From Chloroflexota bacterium (lineage in GTDB: Bacteria > Chloroflexota > Limnocylindria > P2-11E), in the NCBI GenBank assembly GCA_005883625.1, contig VBDU01000092.1, forward strand, positions 1 through 64,000: a DNA stretch of 64,000 nucleotides, written 5' to 3'. Made by a program: the position numbers and the translations under genes. Under the pieces are notes generated by a model. It was not told where the DNA came from. It saw only the letters and a program-made list of their open reading frames with translations, and did no database searches. Shown one piece after another: positions 56,723 through 64,000 of the stretch. Within the stretch, counting starts at the first letter, position 1, and every line of letters starts with the position of its first letter.

Positions 56723-57913
56723 ATGTCGGTCTCCGACCGCGTGATCGCGATCTCGGTCGGCGCGTTCGCTGCGGTCGCGTACCTCGTTGCCGGCGCCGGG
56801 CTCGCGACGGACTACGACTACTTCGGCCGTCTCGCGGCCGCATTCCTGGCGGGCCACTGGTGGCTCGACGAGGCGCCGTCCTGGCTCAACGAGCTGATCG
56901 CGTGCGGCGACGGCCGCTGGTGCGTCGTCTATCCGCCCCTGCCGGCGATCCTCTCGCTGCCGTTCGTGCCGTTCGTCCCAAGCGCGTACGCCCAGGTCCT
57001 GGCGTCGCGCGTCGCCGGCGGCGCGTCCGCGACGCCGCTCTACCTCGCGCTGCGGGCCTACGGAGCGCCGAAGGCGTGGTCCATCGCCGGAACGCTCCTC
57101 TCGGCGTTCGGCACGACGCTCTTTTTCTCGAGCGTCGACGGGCGTGCGTGGTACGCGGCGCACGCCGCGTCGATCGGCTTCGCGGCCTCGGGCTTCCTCG
57201 TAGCGGCGCGTGGCGGGCGGCCGGCGCTCGCGGGCGCGCTCCTCGGGATCGCCGCGCTCGGGCGCCTTCCCGTGGCCGCGGCGACGCCGGGCCTCGCGCT
57301 CCTGCTCGCGCGCCGCGCGGGACTCTCGTATCGCCGCGCGCTCGGGGGCATGGTCCTGGGGGGCCTGCCGTTCGTCCTCGTGTACGCCGGCTACAACCTG
57401 CTGCGCTGGGGCACGCCCTTCGACGCCGGGTACGCACGCCTCATCGAGGACGATGTCTTCTTCACGCAGGGCCTCTTCTCGCCGCTTTACCTGCCGCGAC
57501 AGCTCGTCGCGCTGTTCCTCGAGCCGCCCGATATCGTCCCGGCCACGCCGTTCTTCCTCATCCCGCACTACGTCGGCATGAGCCTCTTCCTCACGACGCC
57601 GGCGTTCCTGTGGATCTTTCTCGCGCTTCGAGAGGTGCGCCGCGACGCGGTCGTGGCGGCGACGGGAGTCGCGGCGCTCGGCGCCCTCCTGCCGGACCTG
57701 CTCCATGGGACCGTCGGCTTCCAGCAGTTCGGCTATCGCTTCTCGATCGACGCCCAGCCCTTCCTCGTGGCGCTCGCGATCAGCGGTGACGGACTGCGGC
57801 ACGGCGCCTGGCGCCGCTGGCCGCGCCTGCTGTTCATCGTCGCGATCGTCGTTTCGTTCGCGGTGAATCTCTACGCGACGATCGCCATCACGCGCTTCGG
57901 ATACTGGGATTGA
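56723..57913 (+). CDS. GT-C-like polytopic membrane protein
   Basis: 396 residues, about ten hydrophobic helices. The early motif TDYDYFGRLAAAFLAGHWWLDEAPSW, with Asp near the end of helix 1, resembles the acidic loop-1 motif of GT-C transferases. Function is not certain. It overlaps the next gene by 4 bases and shares a divergent promoter with the GT2. Confidence 0.65.
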   Translation: MSVSDRVIAISVGAFAAVAYLVAGAGLATDYDYFGRLAAAFLAGHWWLDEAPSWLNELIACGDGRWCVVYPPLPAILSLPFVPFVPSAYAQVLASRVAGGASATPLYLALRAYGAPKAWSIAGTLLSAFGTTLFFSSVDGRAWYAAHAASIGFAASGFLVAARGGRPALAGALLGIAALGRLPVAAATPGLALLLARRAGLSYRRALGGMVLGGLPFVLVYAGYNLLRWGTPFDAGYARLIEDDVFFTQGLFSPLYLPRQLVALFLEPPDIVPATPFFLIPHYVGMSLFLTTPAFLWIFLALREVRRDAVVAATGVAALGALLPDLLHGTVGFQQFGYRFSIDAQPFLVALAISGDGLRHGAWRRWPRLLFIVAIVVSFAVNLYATIAITRFGYWD

Positions 57914-60900
57914 GCTCCGCGCCGTCACGCGATCGGGATGCCCGCCTCGCGATCGCGGGGGTGATCGCGCTTGGCGTCGTGCTGCGCCTCCTCGTGGTGC
58001 GCGCGCAGGGGTTCCCCACCGACGTCGGAACGTTCGAGGCGTGGGGCGAGCGTATCGCGCAGGTGGGCCCGGGAGGGTTCTACGAGCCGGGATACTTCAG
58101 CGACTACCCGCCTGCGTTCCTCTACGTCCTCTGGCTGCTCGGCGCGCTCTTCGACGGCGAGATCCTCCGCCTCGCCGTGAAGGCGATCAGCATCCCCGCC
58201 GACGTCGTCATCGCCGCGCTCGCCGCAGCCGTCGCGTGGCGTCACGCCGGCCGCGGCCCGGCGGTCGCCGCCGCCACGCTGTGGTCGCTCCAACCGGGGC
58301 CGATCTTCGCCGGGCCGTACTGGGGACAGGTGGACGCGGTCGGCACGCTGCCGCTGGTCGGTGCCCTCGTGGCTGCAGGCGCGCGACGCTGGTCGACCGC
58401 AGGCGCGCTCGCCGCGCTCGCCGCGCTCGTGAAGCCGCAGTTCGGGATCGCTCTCGGTGTCATCGTCGTCGCCGTCGCGATCGACTTCGTGCGCGATGCG
58501 GCGTGGCGTCCGGCGGCCCGCGTGATCGGGGCGGCCGTCGCCACCGCCTACGTCATCGCCGCCCCGTTCTACGGTCTCGATCCGCTCGGGGTCGGGAGTC
58601 GGCTGGTCGACCTCGTGCGGAGCGCGTCGGAGACCTATCCGTACACGTCGCTGTACGCCTTCAACGGCTGGTCCATCTTCTTCGACTTCTGGCAGCCGGA
58701 CGAGGCGCTCGTCCGCTACGGCGCGCTGCTTCTCGTGGCCGGGCTCGTCGTCTCCTGCGCGCCCCTGTGGTGGCGCCGCGACCTCGCCGGCCTACTCGCC
58801 GCGACGGCATTCGCGGCCTTCGCCTTCTACTTCTTGCCGACCCGCGCGCACGAGCGTTACCTCTTCCCGGCGTTCGCCCTGCTCCTGCCGTTCGCCGCGG
58901 CGCGTTCGCGGATCCTCGGGCCGTATCTCGTGCTCGCGGCCGGCTTCGCCACGACGCTCTACTTCGCCTTCACGCGCTATCAGCAGATCGTCGACCTGCG
59001 GGCGCCCGACGTCCTCGAAGCGACGCTCTTCGGACGGTACGGTCAGATCGCGCTCGCGCTCCTCATGATCGCCACCGCCGCGCTCATCGTCTGGCGCCTC
59101 GCGCGGGGCGAGGCCAGGCTCGACAGCGACCGCCGCTACGAGCTCGCGCTCGCCGCCCCGCGCCCGACGTGGACGCTCCCACCGGGTCTCGGGCTGGGGC
59201 GCGTTCCTTCGCGGGGGGATCTCATGGTGGCGCTCTGCGTCGCGCTCGCCGTCCTCGCGACGCGCGGCTACCGCCTCGATTTCCCGCGCGACATGTACTT
59301 CGACGAGGTCTATCACGCGCGCACCGCGTTCGAGCTGCTCGCGCAGCGCGAGCCGTACGAGTGGACGCACCCGCACCTCGCGAAGGAGATCATGGCCCTC
59401 GGGATCCTCGCGTTCGGCGACGACCGCGTGATCGGGCACGAGGTCGGCCTCGGCGCGCAGACGCTCTTCACCGTCACGAACGACGGCATACGCCTGACGG
59501 CCGGGGACGACGGCAACCTGTACGTACGCGACCGCCTCGGACGAGGCGGTCCGTTCGCGCGCACGACGGACCCGCCCCGGGCCCTCGCCGCGACCGACGG
59601 ACGGATCGTCGTCGCGACCGACCGCCAGGTGTGCCAGCTGGCGATCCCCGTGCCGTCGTCGCGGACCGGCCTCCGCGACCCGCTGCCGTTCGATCGCTGC
59701 CTGGTCTCCCCGTTCGCGCGCACGCTGGGCCTCGCGATCGGCGGCACGAGCGTCTCCCTCGCGTCGGCAGGCGGGCTCGCGACCTGGAAGGACTTCACCG
59801 GCGACCCGGTCGTCTACCAGGGGGACCTCGTGGCGGCGACCGCGAAAGCCGACGGCAGCGAGGTCTACGTCCTGGACCCGAAGGGGAACGTCGAGGTGGT
59901 CGACACGACGAAGGGCTCCGTGTCGCGAACGCTTTCCGGCGGCGGCCCCGGGAGCGCGATCGCCTACGCGCTCGGCCCGAACCGCGTCTTCGTCGCGCGC
60001 GCGAAGGAGCCCGTCCTCGACGTCTACGACCTGGAGGGCGGCTCGCACGAGGGGGTGCCGCTCGCGAACGCGCGCACCGGCGCGTTCGCGTCCGGTGTGA
60101 CCGCGCTCGCAGTGGTGACGCGCACGCAGTTCCTCTATGCGCTCGCCGACGGCCGCGTCGTCGTCGTGGAGACGCATGGCGCCTCGCCGTTCGCGGCGAT
60201 CGCGACCGGCGCGACGCAGCTCGGCATCGACGGCGAAGGCGACGCGCTCGTCGCCGCGGGCCCGACCGGCGCCGACGTCGTCGAGACGGGCCGGCACGCC
60301 TTCGCGTGGCGACTCCCGGGCGTCGTCTTCGCCGCGCTGCTGGCCTTCTGTGTCGTACTGCTCGCGCGGCGCCTCTTCGCGTCGGGGCTCGTGCCGGCGC
60401 TCGCGGGCTCGGCGATCGTGCTCGACGGCTCGATGTTCGCCCAGGCGCGCATCGGCATGAACGACGTCTACGTCGGCGCGCTCATCGTCGCCGGCTGGTA
60501 CTTCGTCGTCGCGGCGTATCGTCCGCGCCGCTCGGCCACCACGGACATCCTCATCGCGGGCGTCCTCTTGGGGCTCGCCTCCGCCACAAAGTGGGCCGCG
60601 TTCTACGCGGTCGCGGGCGTTGCCATCGCGTCGCTCGCGGTGACCGTGCACGCGTACCGGCGCGGCCGGTCGGGGTCCGGGGGAGCGCTCGACCTTGCCG
60701 GCGTTCCAGAGGTGCTCGCCCGGCGGGGCGTCGCGCTCGCGGGGCTGAACGCGGTGCTGCTGTTCGTTGCGTTCGCGGTCATACCGGTGATCCTCTACGT
60801 CGGCTCGTACGTGCCGTGGTTCGGCGGTCCGACGATCCCGTTCCACTGGGACCTCGTCGAGCTCACGAAGCAGATGTACTGGTACCACTCGGGGCTCACC

Positions 60901-61560
60901 GCCCCGCACCCGGCGGGCTCGCCGTGGTGGAGCTGGCCGCTCGTGCTCAAGCCCGTCTACTGGTACTTCGGCTCGTCGTCAGCCGGAGACAACGCGTACA
61001 TCTACGACGCCGGCAACGTCGTCTTGTTCTGGGGAGGCCTCGTCGCGTTCGGCTGGTGCGCCGTCGCGGCGGTGCGCGCCCGGTCGGTCGCTCTCGGCTT
61101 CGTCCTGTTCGCCGCGCTCGTCCAGTACGTCGCCTGGATCCCGATCACCCGCGTGCTCTTCTTCTATCACTTCTTCACGGCGCTGCCCTTCTACCTCCTC
61201 GCGCTCGCGGCGGCTCTGGCCTTTCTCTGGGAGACCGGCCGCGCGCGGTTCGTCGTGGGTTACATCGCCCTCGCCGGGGCGGCGTTCGTCTACTTCTACC
61301 CGTTCATCTCGGCGCAGCCGGTCGCGGGCGCGCAGGCCGGCATGTTCTTCGTCCTTCCGACCTGGACGTACGACTGCCAGTTCTATCCGACGTTCGTGTG
61401 CAACGTGGCGCTCGGCGGCTCGTTCAGCGTCGGCGCGCTCGCGCTGCGACTCGCGCTCGCGCTCGCGGTCGCCGGAGGTCTCGCGCTCCTCGCGGTCGGT
61501 ATCGCGCCGCCGCTCAGCGAGCGGCTTCGCCTCAGGGCGAGCTCGGAAGCGCGCCGCTAG
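57910..61560 (+). CDS. Giant GT-C fusion: GT87/DUF2029-like module + PMT (GT39)-like module with propeller insert
   Basis: 1216 residues. Residues 1-420 are a polytopic GT-C module (VRAQGFPTDVGTFEAWGERI, YFSDYPPAFLYVLWLLG, GPYWGQVDAVGTLPL). Residues about 437-510 and 796-1216 form a second, protein O-mannosyltransferase-like module, with MYFDEVYHARTAFELL (acidic DE motif), THPHLAKEIMALGI and HAFAWRLPGVVFAALL, then SATKWAAFYAV. Between them (about 510-795) is a soluble insert with repeating DGNLYVRD, DGRIVVATD, DPKGNVEVVD, DGRVVVVE motifs that looks like a beta-propeller. It would transfer lipid-linked sugars to protein or glycan outside the membrane. It converges on the PP2C gene, overlapping by 29 bases. 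Confidence 0.82.
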   Translation: MSSAPSRDRDARLAIAGVIALGVVLRLLVVRAQGFPTDVGTFEAWGERIAQVGPGGFYEPGYFSDYPPAFLYVLWLLGALFDGEILRLAVKAISIPADVVIAALAAAVAWRHAGRGPAVAAATLWSLQPGPIFAGPYWGQVDAVGTLPLVGALVAAGARRWSTAGALAALAALVKPQFGIALGVIVVAVAIDFVRDAAWRPAARVIGAAVATAYVIAAPFYGLDPLGVGSRLVDLVRSASETYPYTSLYAFNGWSIFFDFWQPDEALVRYGALLLVAGLVVSCAPLWWRRDLAGLLAATAFAAFAFYFLPTRAHERYLFPAFALLLPFAAARSRILGPYLVLAAGFATTLYFAFTRYQQIVDLRAPDVLEATLFGRYGQIALALLMIATAALIVWRLARGEARLDSDRRYELALAAPRPTWTLPPGLGLGRVPSRGDLMVALCVALAVLATRGYRLDFPRDMYFDEVYHARTAFELLAQREPYEWTHPHLAKEIMALGILAFGDDRVIGHEVGLGAQTLFTVTNDGIRLTAGDDGNLYVRDRLGRGGPFARTTDPPRALAATDGRIVVATDRQVCQLAIPVPSSRTGLRDPLPFDRCLVSPFARTLGLAIGGTSVSLASAGGLATWKDFTGDPVVYQGDLVAATAKADGSEVYVLDPKGNVEVVDTTKGSVSRTLSGGGPGSAIAYALGPNRVFVARAKEPVLDVYDLEGGSHEGVPLANARTGAFASGVTALAVVTRTQFLYALADGRVVVVETHGASPFAAIATGATQLGIDGEGDALVAAGPTGADVVETGRHAFAWRLPGVVFAALLAFCVVLLARRLFASGLVPALAGSAIVLDGSMFAQARIGMNDVYVGALIVAGWYFVVAAYRPRRSATTDILIAGVLLGLASATKWAAFYAVAGVAIASLAVTVHAYRRGRSGSGGALDLAGVPEVLARRGVALAGLNAVLLFVAFAVIPVILYVGSYVPWFGGPTIPFHWDLVELTKQMYWYHSGLTAPHPAGSPWWSWPLVLKPVYWYFGSSSAGDNAYIYDAGNVVLFWGGLVAFGWCAVAAVRARSVALGFVLFAALVQYVAWIPITRVLFFYHFFTALPFYLLALAAALAFLWETGRARFVVGYIALAGAAFVYFYPFISAQPVAGAQAGMFFVLPTWTYDCQFYPTFVCNVALGGSFSVGALALRLALALAVAGGLALLAVGIAPPLSERLRLRASSEARR

Positions 61561-62347
61561 CGAAGAGCACGGCCGCGACCGCCCCGGCGATGACGATCGC
61601 GACGAGGAGCGCGAGCGCCGCGTTCACGAGCGCGCCACCCACCGACGCGACGACCATCCCGCGCGGCGCCGCCGCGTAGAGGACGACCGTCACGTTGTCC
61701 TCGCCGCCACGCGCGTTTGCGAGATCCACGAGCGTGCCGGCGGCGCGGTCCAGGCTCGCCTCGCTCACCTGCGCCGCGATCTCCTCGTCGGAAACGTAGC
61801 GCGTGAGGCCGTCCGAGCAGAGCACGAGACGATCCCCGGGCAACAGCTCCTCGACGAAGACGTCGGGCTGTACCCCGCGCGGGTCGCCGACGAAACGCGT
61901 GATCGAATTCGGCGCGTCGCCGGAATGGTCGGCGGTGAGTCGTCGCACCGCGCGGTCGCGGACCAGGTACGCGCGGCTGTCGCCCAGGTTGCCGACCGCG
62001 GCGTCGTTCGCGCCGATCGCGGCGGCGACGAGCGTGGACGCCGCCCCGTGCTGGTCCGCGGTCCCCGTCGCCGCGAGGACGGCGTCGTTCGCCTCGCGCA
62101 TCGCGGCCGCGAGCGCCTCGGCGCGACCGCTCCGCGCGACCGTGGCGAAGAACCGGGCCGCAAGCGCGTCGACGGCGACGGCGCTCGCGATCTCGCCACC
62201 GGCGACCCCGCCGACGCCGTCCGCGACCGCGAGGAGCGTCGCGCGCGCGTCCTCACGGACGACGTAGCGATCCTCGTTGATCTTGCGAACGCGACCGGCG
62301 TCGCTGCGGCTCGCGGTCCTCGTCGTTAGTCGCCCTTGCCCGCGCAG
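61532..62347 (-). CDS. PP2C-family Ser/Thr phosphatase with C-terminal membrane anchor
   Basis: About 271 residues. The PPM motifs are complete: SDAGRVRKINEDRY, LLAVADGVGG, GNLGDSRAYLVR, LTADHS, LVLCSDGLTRYV and GGEDNVTVVLY, so metal ligands are present. A C-terminal helix (ALVNAALALLVAIVIAGAVAAVLF) anchors it. It removes phosphates placed by the kinase encoded just upstream. No ATG, GTG or TTG occurs near the expected N-terminus. A CTG at 62347 gives a 22-base overlap with the kinase, while the nearest ATG (62434) would need a 109-base overlap, so the start is uncertain. Confidence 0.85.
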   Translation of the reverse strand: MRGQGRLTTRTASRSDAGRVRKINEDRYVVREDARATLLAVADGVGGVAGGEIASAVAVDALAARFFATVARSGRAEALAAAMREANDAVLAATGTADQHGAASTLVAAAIGANDAAVGNLGDSRAYLVRDRAVRRLTADHSGDAPNSITRFVGDPRGVQPDVFVEELLPGDRLVLCSDGLTRYVSDEEIAAQVSEASLDRAAGTLVDLANARGGEDNVTVVLYAAAPRGMVVASVGGALVNAALALLVAIVIAGAVAAVLFASGALPSSP

Positions 62348-63621
62348 TCCTTGCCCGGCACGTACGCGAGCGTAGCGTTCTGGCCCCGGTCGAACTGCGC
62401 CCCCGCCGCGGGATCCTGCCGCGTGACCGTACATGCGGATCCACGCGACGTCGTGTCCGGTCCCCACTGCACCACGCCGAAGCCGCTCCCGCGGAGGTCG
62501 CCGATCGCCTCCGCGAGCCTCTTGCCGACGACGTTCGGCGCGGCGAGCCGCGCGGGCCCGGTCGCGGACGCCGCCGGCGTCGGCGCGGGCGCGAGCCCGC
62601 GCGGGAAGGAGGCGAAGAACACGAGGAGCGTGACGAGCACCGCGACCATGGCGAGCAGCGCGACCGTGCTGTCGAGGCGCGGGAACGACCAGCGGCGGAT
62701 CGTCCGCGGAAGGGCGACCATTCCGAGCGGGGCGGTCTCGTCGCCGCGCTCGGTGGCGCTCGCGAGCGCCCGCGCGAATTCGCCGGCGCTCGCTTGACGG
62801 CGCCCCGGATCGCGCGAGAGGGCGCGCGTCACGACGCCGTCGATCGCGTCGTCGATCCCGACCCGCACGAACCGCAGGGAGGGCGGCGGGCTTTCGAGAC
62901 GGAGTCGCATGAGCTCCTCGGTCGAGACGCCTTCGAAGGCCGGACGCCCGGCCAGGAGCTCGTAGGCGAGGAGTCCGAGGCCGTACACGTCGGTGCGCGC
63001 CGTCACCTCGCCGCCCTCGATGCGTTCCGGCGCGATGTAGCGCGCGGTGCCCAGGAGCTCCTGGTCGTCGCGATCGCGCGCCGCGCGGGCGATGCCGAAG
63101 TCGGTGAGCTTGACCAGGCCCGCCCGATCGACGATGACGTTCGCCGGCTTCACGTCGCAGTGGATGACGCCCGCCGCGTTCGCCGCGTCGAGCCCGGCCG
63201 CGACCTGGGCGACCAGGCGCGAGGCTTCGTGCGGCGGCAGCGGTCCGCGCTCGGCAACGAGGTCGCGGAGCGTCTTCCCCGGCACGTACTCCATCACCAT
63301 GAAGGCGTCCGCGCCGTCGCGGCCCTCGTCGAAGACCGTCACGACGTTCGGGTGGACGACCGCCGCGGCGCGGCGTGCCTCGTCGGCGAAGCGTGCGCGG
63401 AACGCGTCGTCGGCGTCCGCGCCGAGCAGCTTGATCGCAACGTCGCGATCGAGCTTCTCGTCGCGCCCGCGCCAGACCTCGCCGGCGCCGCCTTCGTCGA
63501 TGCGCTCGAACAGGCGGTAGCGGTGCGCGAGGACGCGTCCTTCGTCCGAGGCGGGGCGCCGGACCACCGCCGTCCGCTCTTCGCTCGGCATGCCCTCGCT
63601 CGCCCGCAAGTCGCACGCCAT
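62326..63621 (-). CDS. PASTA-domain Ser/Thr protein kinase (PknB-like)
   Basis: 431 residues from ATG at 63621, with GAGG upstream; an ATG at 63591 is possible. The kinase domain has RYRLFERIDEGGAGEVWRG (P-loop), the Lys in VAIKLL, the catalytic HCDVKPANVIV and DFGIARA, then TARYIAPERI and DVYGLGLLAYELL. The catalytic loop is HCD in place of HRD, making it a non-RD kinase. A membrane helix (STVALLAMVAVLVTLLVFFAS) leads to one extracellular PASTA repeat (APNVVGKRLAEAIGDLRGSG). It probably senses peptidoglycan fragments. Confidence 0.93.
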   Translation of the reverse strand: MACDLRASEGMPSEERTAVVRRPASDEGRVLAHRYRLFERIDEGGAGEVWRGRDEKLDRDVAIKLLGADADDAFRARFADEARRAAAVVHPNVVTVFDEGRDGADAFMVMEYVPGKTLRDLVAERGPLPPHEASRLVAQVAAGLDAANAAGVIHCDVKPANVIVDRAGLVKLTDFGIARAARDRDDQELLGTARYIAPERIEGGEVTARTDVYGLGLLAYELLAGRPAFEGVSTEELMRLRLESPPPSLRFVRVGIDDAIDGVVTRALSRDPGRRQASAGEFARALASATERGDETAPLGMVALPRTIRRWSFPRLDSTVALLAMVAVLVTLLVFFASFPRGLAPAPTPAASATGPARLAAPNVVGKRLAEAIGDLRGSGFGVVQWGPDTTSRGSACTVTRQDPAAGAQFDRGQNATLAYVPGKDCAGKGD

Positions 63622-63650
63622 CACCGGCGCCTCAGAAAAGACGCGTACCT

Positions 63651-63701
63651 AGGGGGTGCGGGGGCCGCCCCTGCGATGAGCAGGTCCCCGCACCCCCTGG
63701 G
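63651..63701. repeat. GC-rich palindromic intergenic repeat, copy D
   Basis: AGGGGGTGCGGGG (63651-63663) and CCCCGCACCCCCT (63686-63698 region) form a 13-bp inverted repeat around a 22-base spacer that includes CCCCTGCGATGAGCAGG. This is the clearest hairpin of the family. It lies upstream of the kinase gene. Confidence 0.75.
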
Positions 63702-63753
63702 TCGGCTCCTCTAACTGCAGGCGGGCCTCCGTGCCCCCTTGTGTCGCGCAGGA

Positions 63754-64000
63754 CTACGTCAGCGAGACGAGCGCCTGGAGCGCGTCCTCGTAGATCGCGT
63801 CGCTGCCCACGATCGCGAGCTCCTCGCCGAGCAGCTCGACCACGTCCGGAGAAGGAAGCGGGACCACGCGCTCGCCGCGCCGCTCGCCGTTCAGGATCGT
63901 CGTCGCGGTCACGTGTCGCGGATCCGGCTGGCGCTTCACGACGAACTCCGCCATGACGGCGCCCGTGCCCGACTGGATGCGTACGCCCGACACGTCGCCC
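63754..64000 (-). CDS. Partial gene, OpcA-like (glucose-6-phosphate dehydrogenase assembly) C-terminus
   Basis: C-terminal part of a gene that continues past the window end (82 residues visible). The tail ends VPLPSPDVVELLGEELAIVG, then SDAIYEDALQALVSL. The pattern (basic PLP, ELLxEEL, D.IYE.AL) resembles the C-terminus of OpcA, a protein that assembles glucose-6-phosphate dehydrogenase, often next to zwf. The identification is tentative since only a quarter is visible. Confidence 0.45.
   Translation of the reverse strand, partial: GDVSGVRIQSGTGAVMAEFVVKRQPDPRHVTATTILNGERRGERVVPLPSPDVVELLGEELAIVGSDAIYEDALQALVSLT

Noticed and set aside
58041..61679. Long frame parallel to the giant GT-C gene, and a 705-codon antisense frame
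   Set aside because: Both are Arg-rich with no membrane helices or motifs, whereas the 57910-61560 frame encodes clear GT-C features.

Overview
The window is bacterial chromosome of very high GC (roughly 70% by eye, not computed), with many GTG and some TTG starts and tightly overlapping genes (ATGA, GTGA and TAGTG junctions). It covers a replication origin region. The mixture suggests a deep-branching, probably monoderm, high-GC lineage, and I think Chloroflexota (Limnocylindria- or Dormibacteria-like) is most likely. The pointers are the leuS T-box, a short YidC, parAB-gyrB-gyrA linkage, GT-C giants and PMT-like enzymes, and PE-LIG-POL LigD with Ku. No 16S rRNA is present, so taxonomy is inference.

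Layout. 1-3.9 kb: accessory genes (DinB-like, ArsR, AraC, nucleotidyltransferase) ending near a tmRNA-like 3' fragment. 3.9-8.4 kb: aldehyde dehydrogenase, an OmpR-type two-component pair, a small membrane protein and a hydrolase. 8.4-14.9 kb: a non-homologous end-joining locus (LigD, Ku, a second ATP-dependent ligase). 14.9-17.2 kb: pyrG and a transaldolase-like gene. 17.2-29.1 kb, minus strand: holA, comEC, comEA, an uncharacterised gene, leuS with a T-box leader, rodA, mrdA, mreD and an AI-2E-type permease. 29.4-36.7 kb: parA, parB, gyrB, a thioesterase and an intein-containing gyrA. 36.8-40.5 kb: ftsE, ftsX, an EnvC-like M23 activator and smpB. 40.6-45.5 kb: a MarR/EmrB efflux pair, a zinc-ribbon protein, tmRNA (ssrA), an SGNH lipoprotein and an MFS transporter. 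45.5-52.6 kb: the classical origin block, jag-yidC-yidD-rnpA-rpmH diverging from dnaA, then oriC, dnaN, recF and dciA. 52.6-64 kb: a phosphatase-like/propeller protein, rhomboid, bifunctional nuclease, GT2, two GT-C membrane proteins, a PP2C phosphatase and PASTA kinase pair, and a partial OpcA-like gene.

The genes form coherent modules: origin firing (dnaA, DnaA boxes, dnaN, recF, dciA), segregation and supercoiling (parAB, gyrBA), elongasome (mreD-mrdA-rodA) and divisome (ftsEX plus activator), ribosome rescue (smpB and ssrA about 3 kb apart), DNA uptake and break repair, and surface glycosylation.

The most unusual observation is a canonical tRNA-Ala(GGC) embedded between the two arms of what should be Stem III of the leuS T-box riboswitch; its 5' acceptor strand can also pair with a sequence just downstream. 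Other notable items are a 157-residue GyrA mini-intein, a dnaN reading frame broken beside oriC, an ftsE that apparently starts at CTG, a fusion of two GT-C modules with a propeller-like insert, a GC-rich palindromic intergenic repeat family, and a structured element with an extended anti-Shine-Dalgarno complement upstream of smpB.
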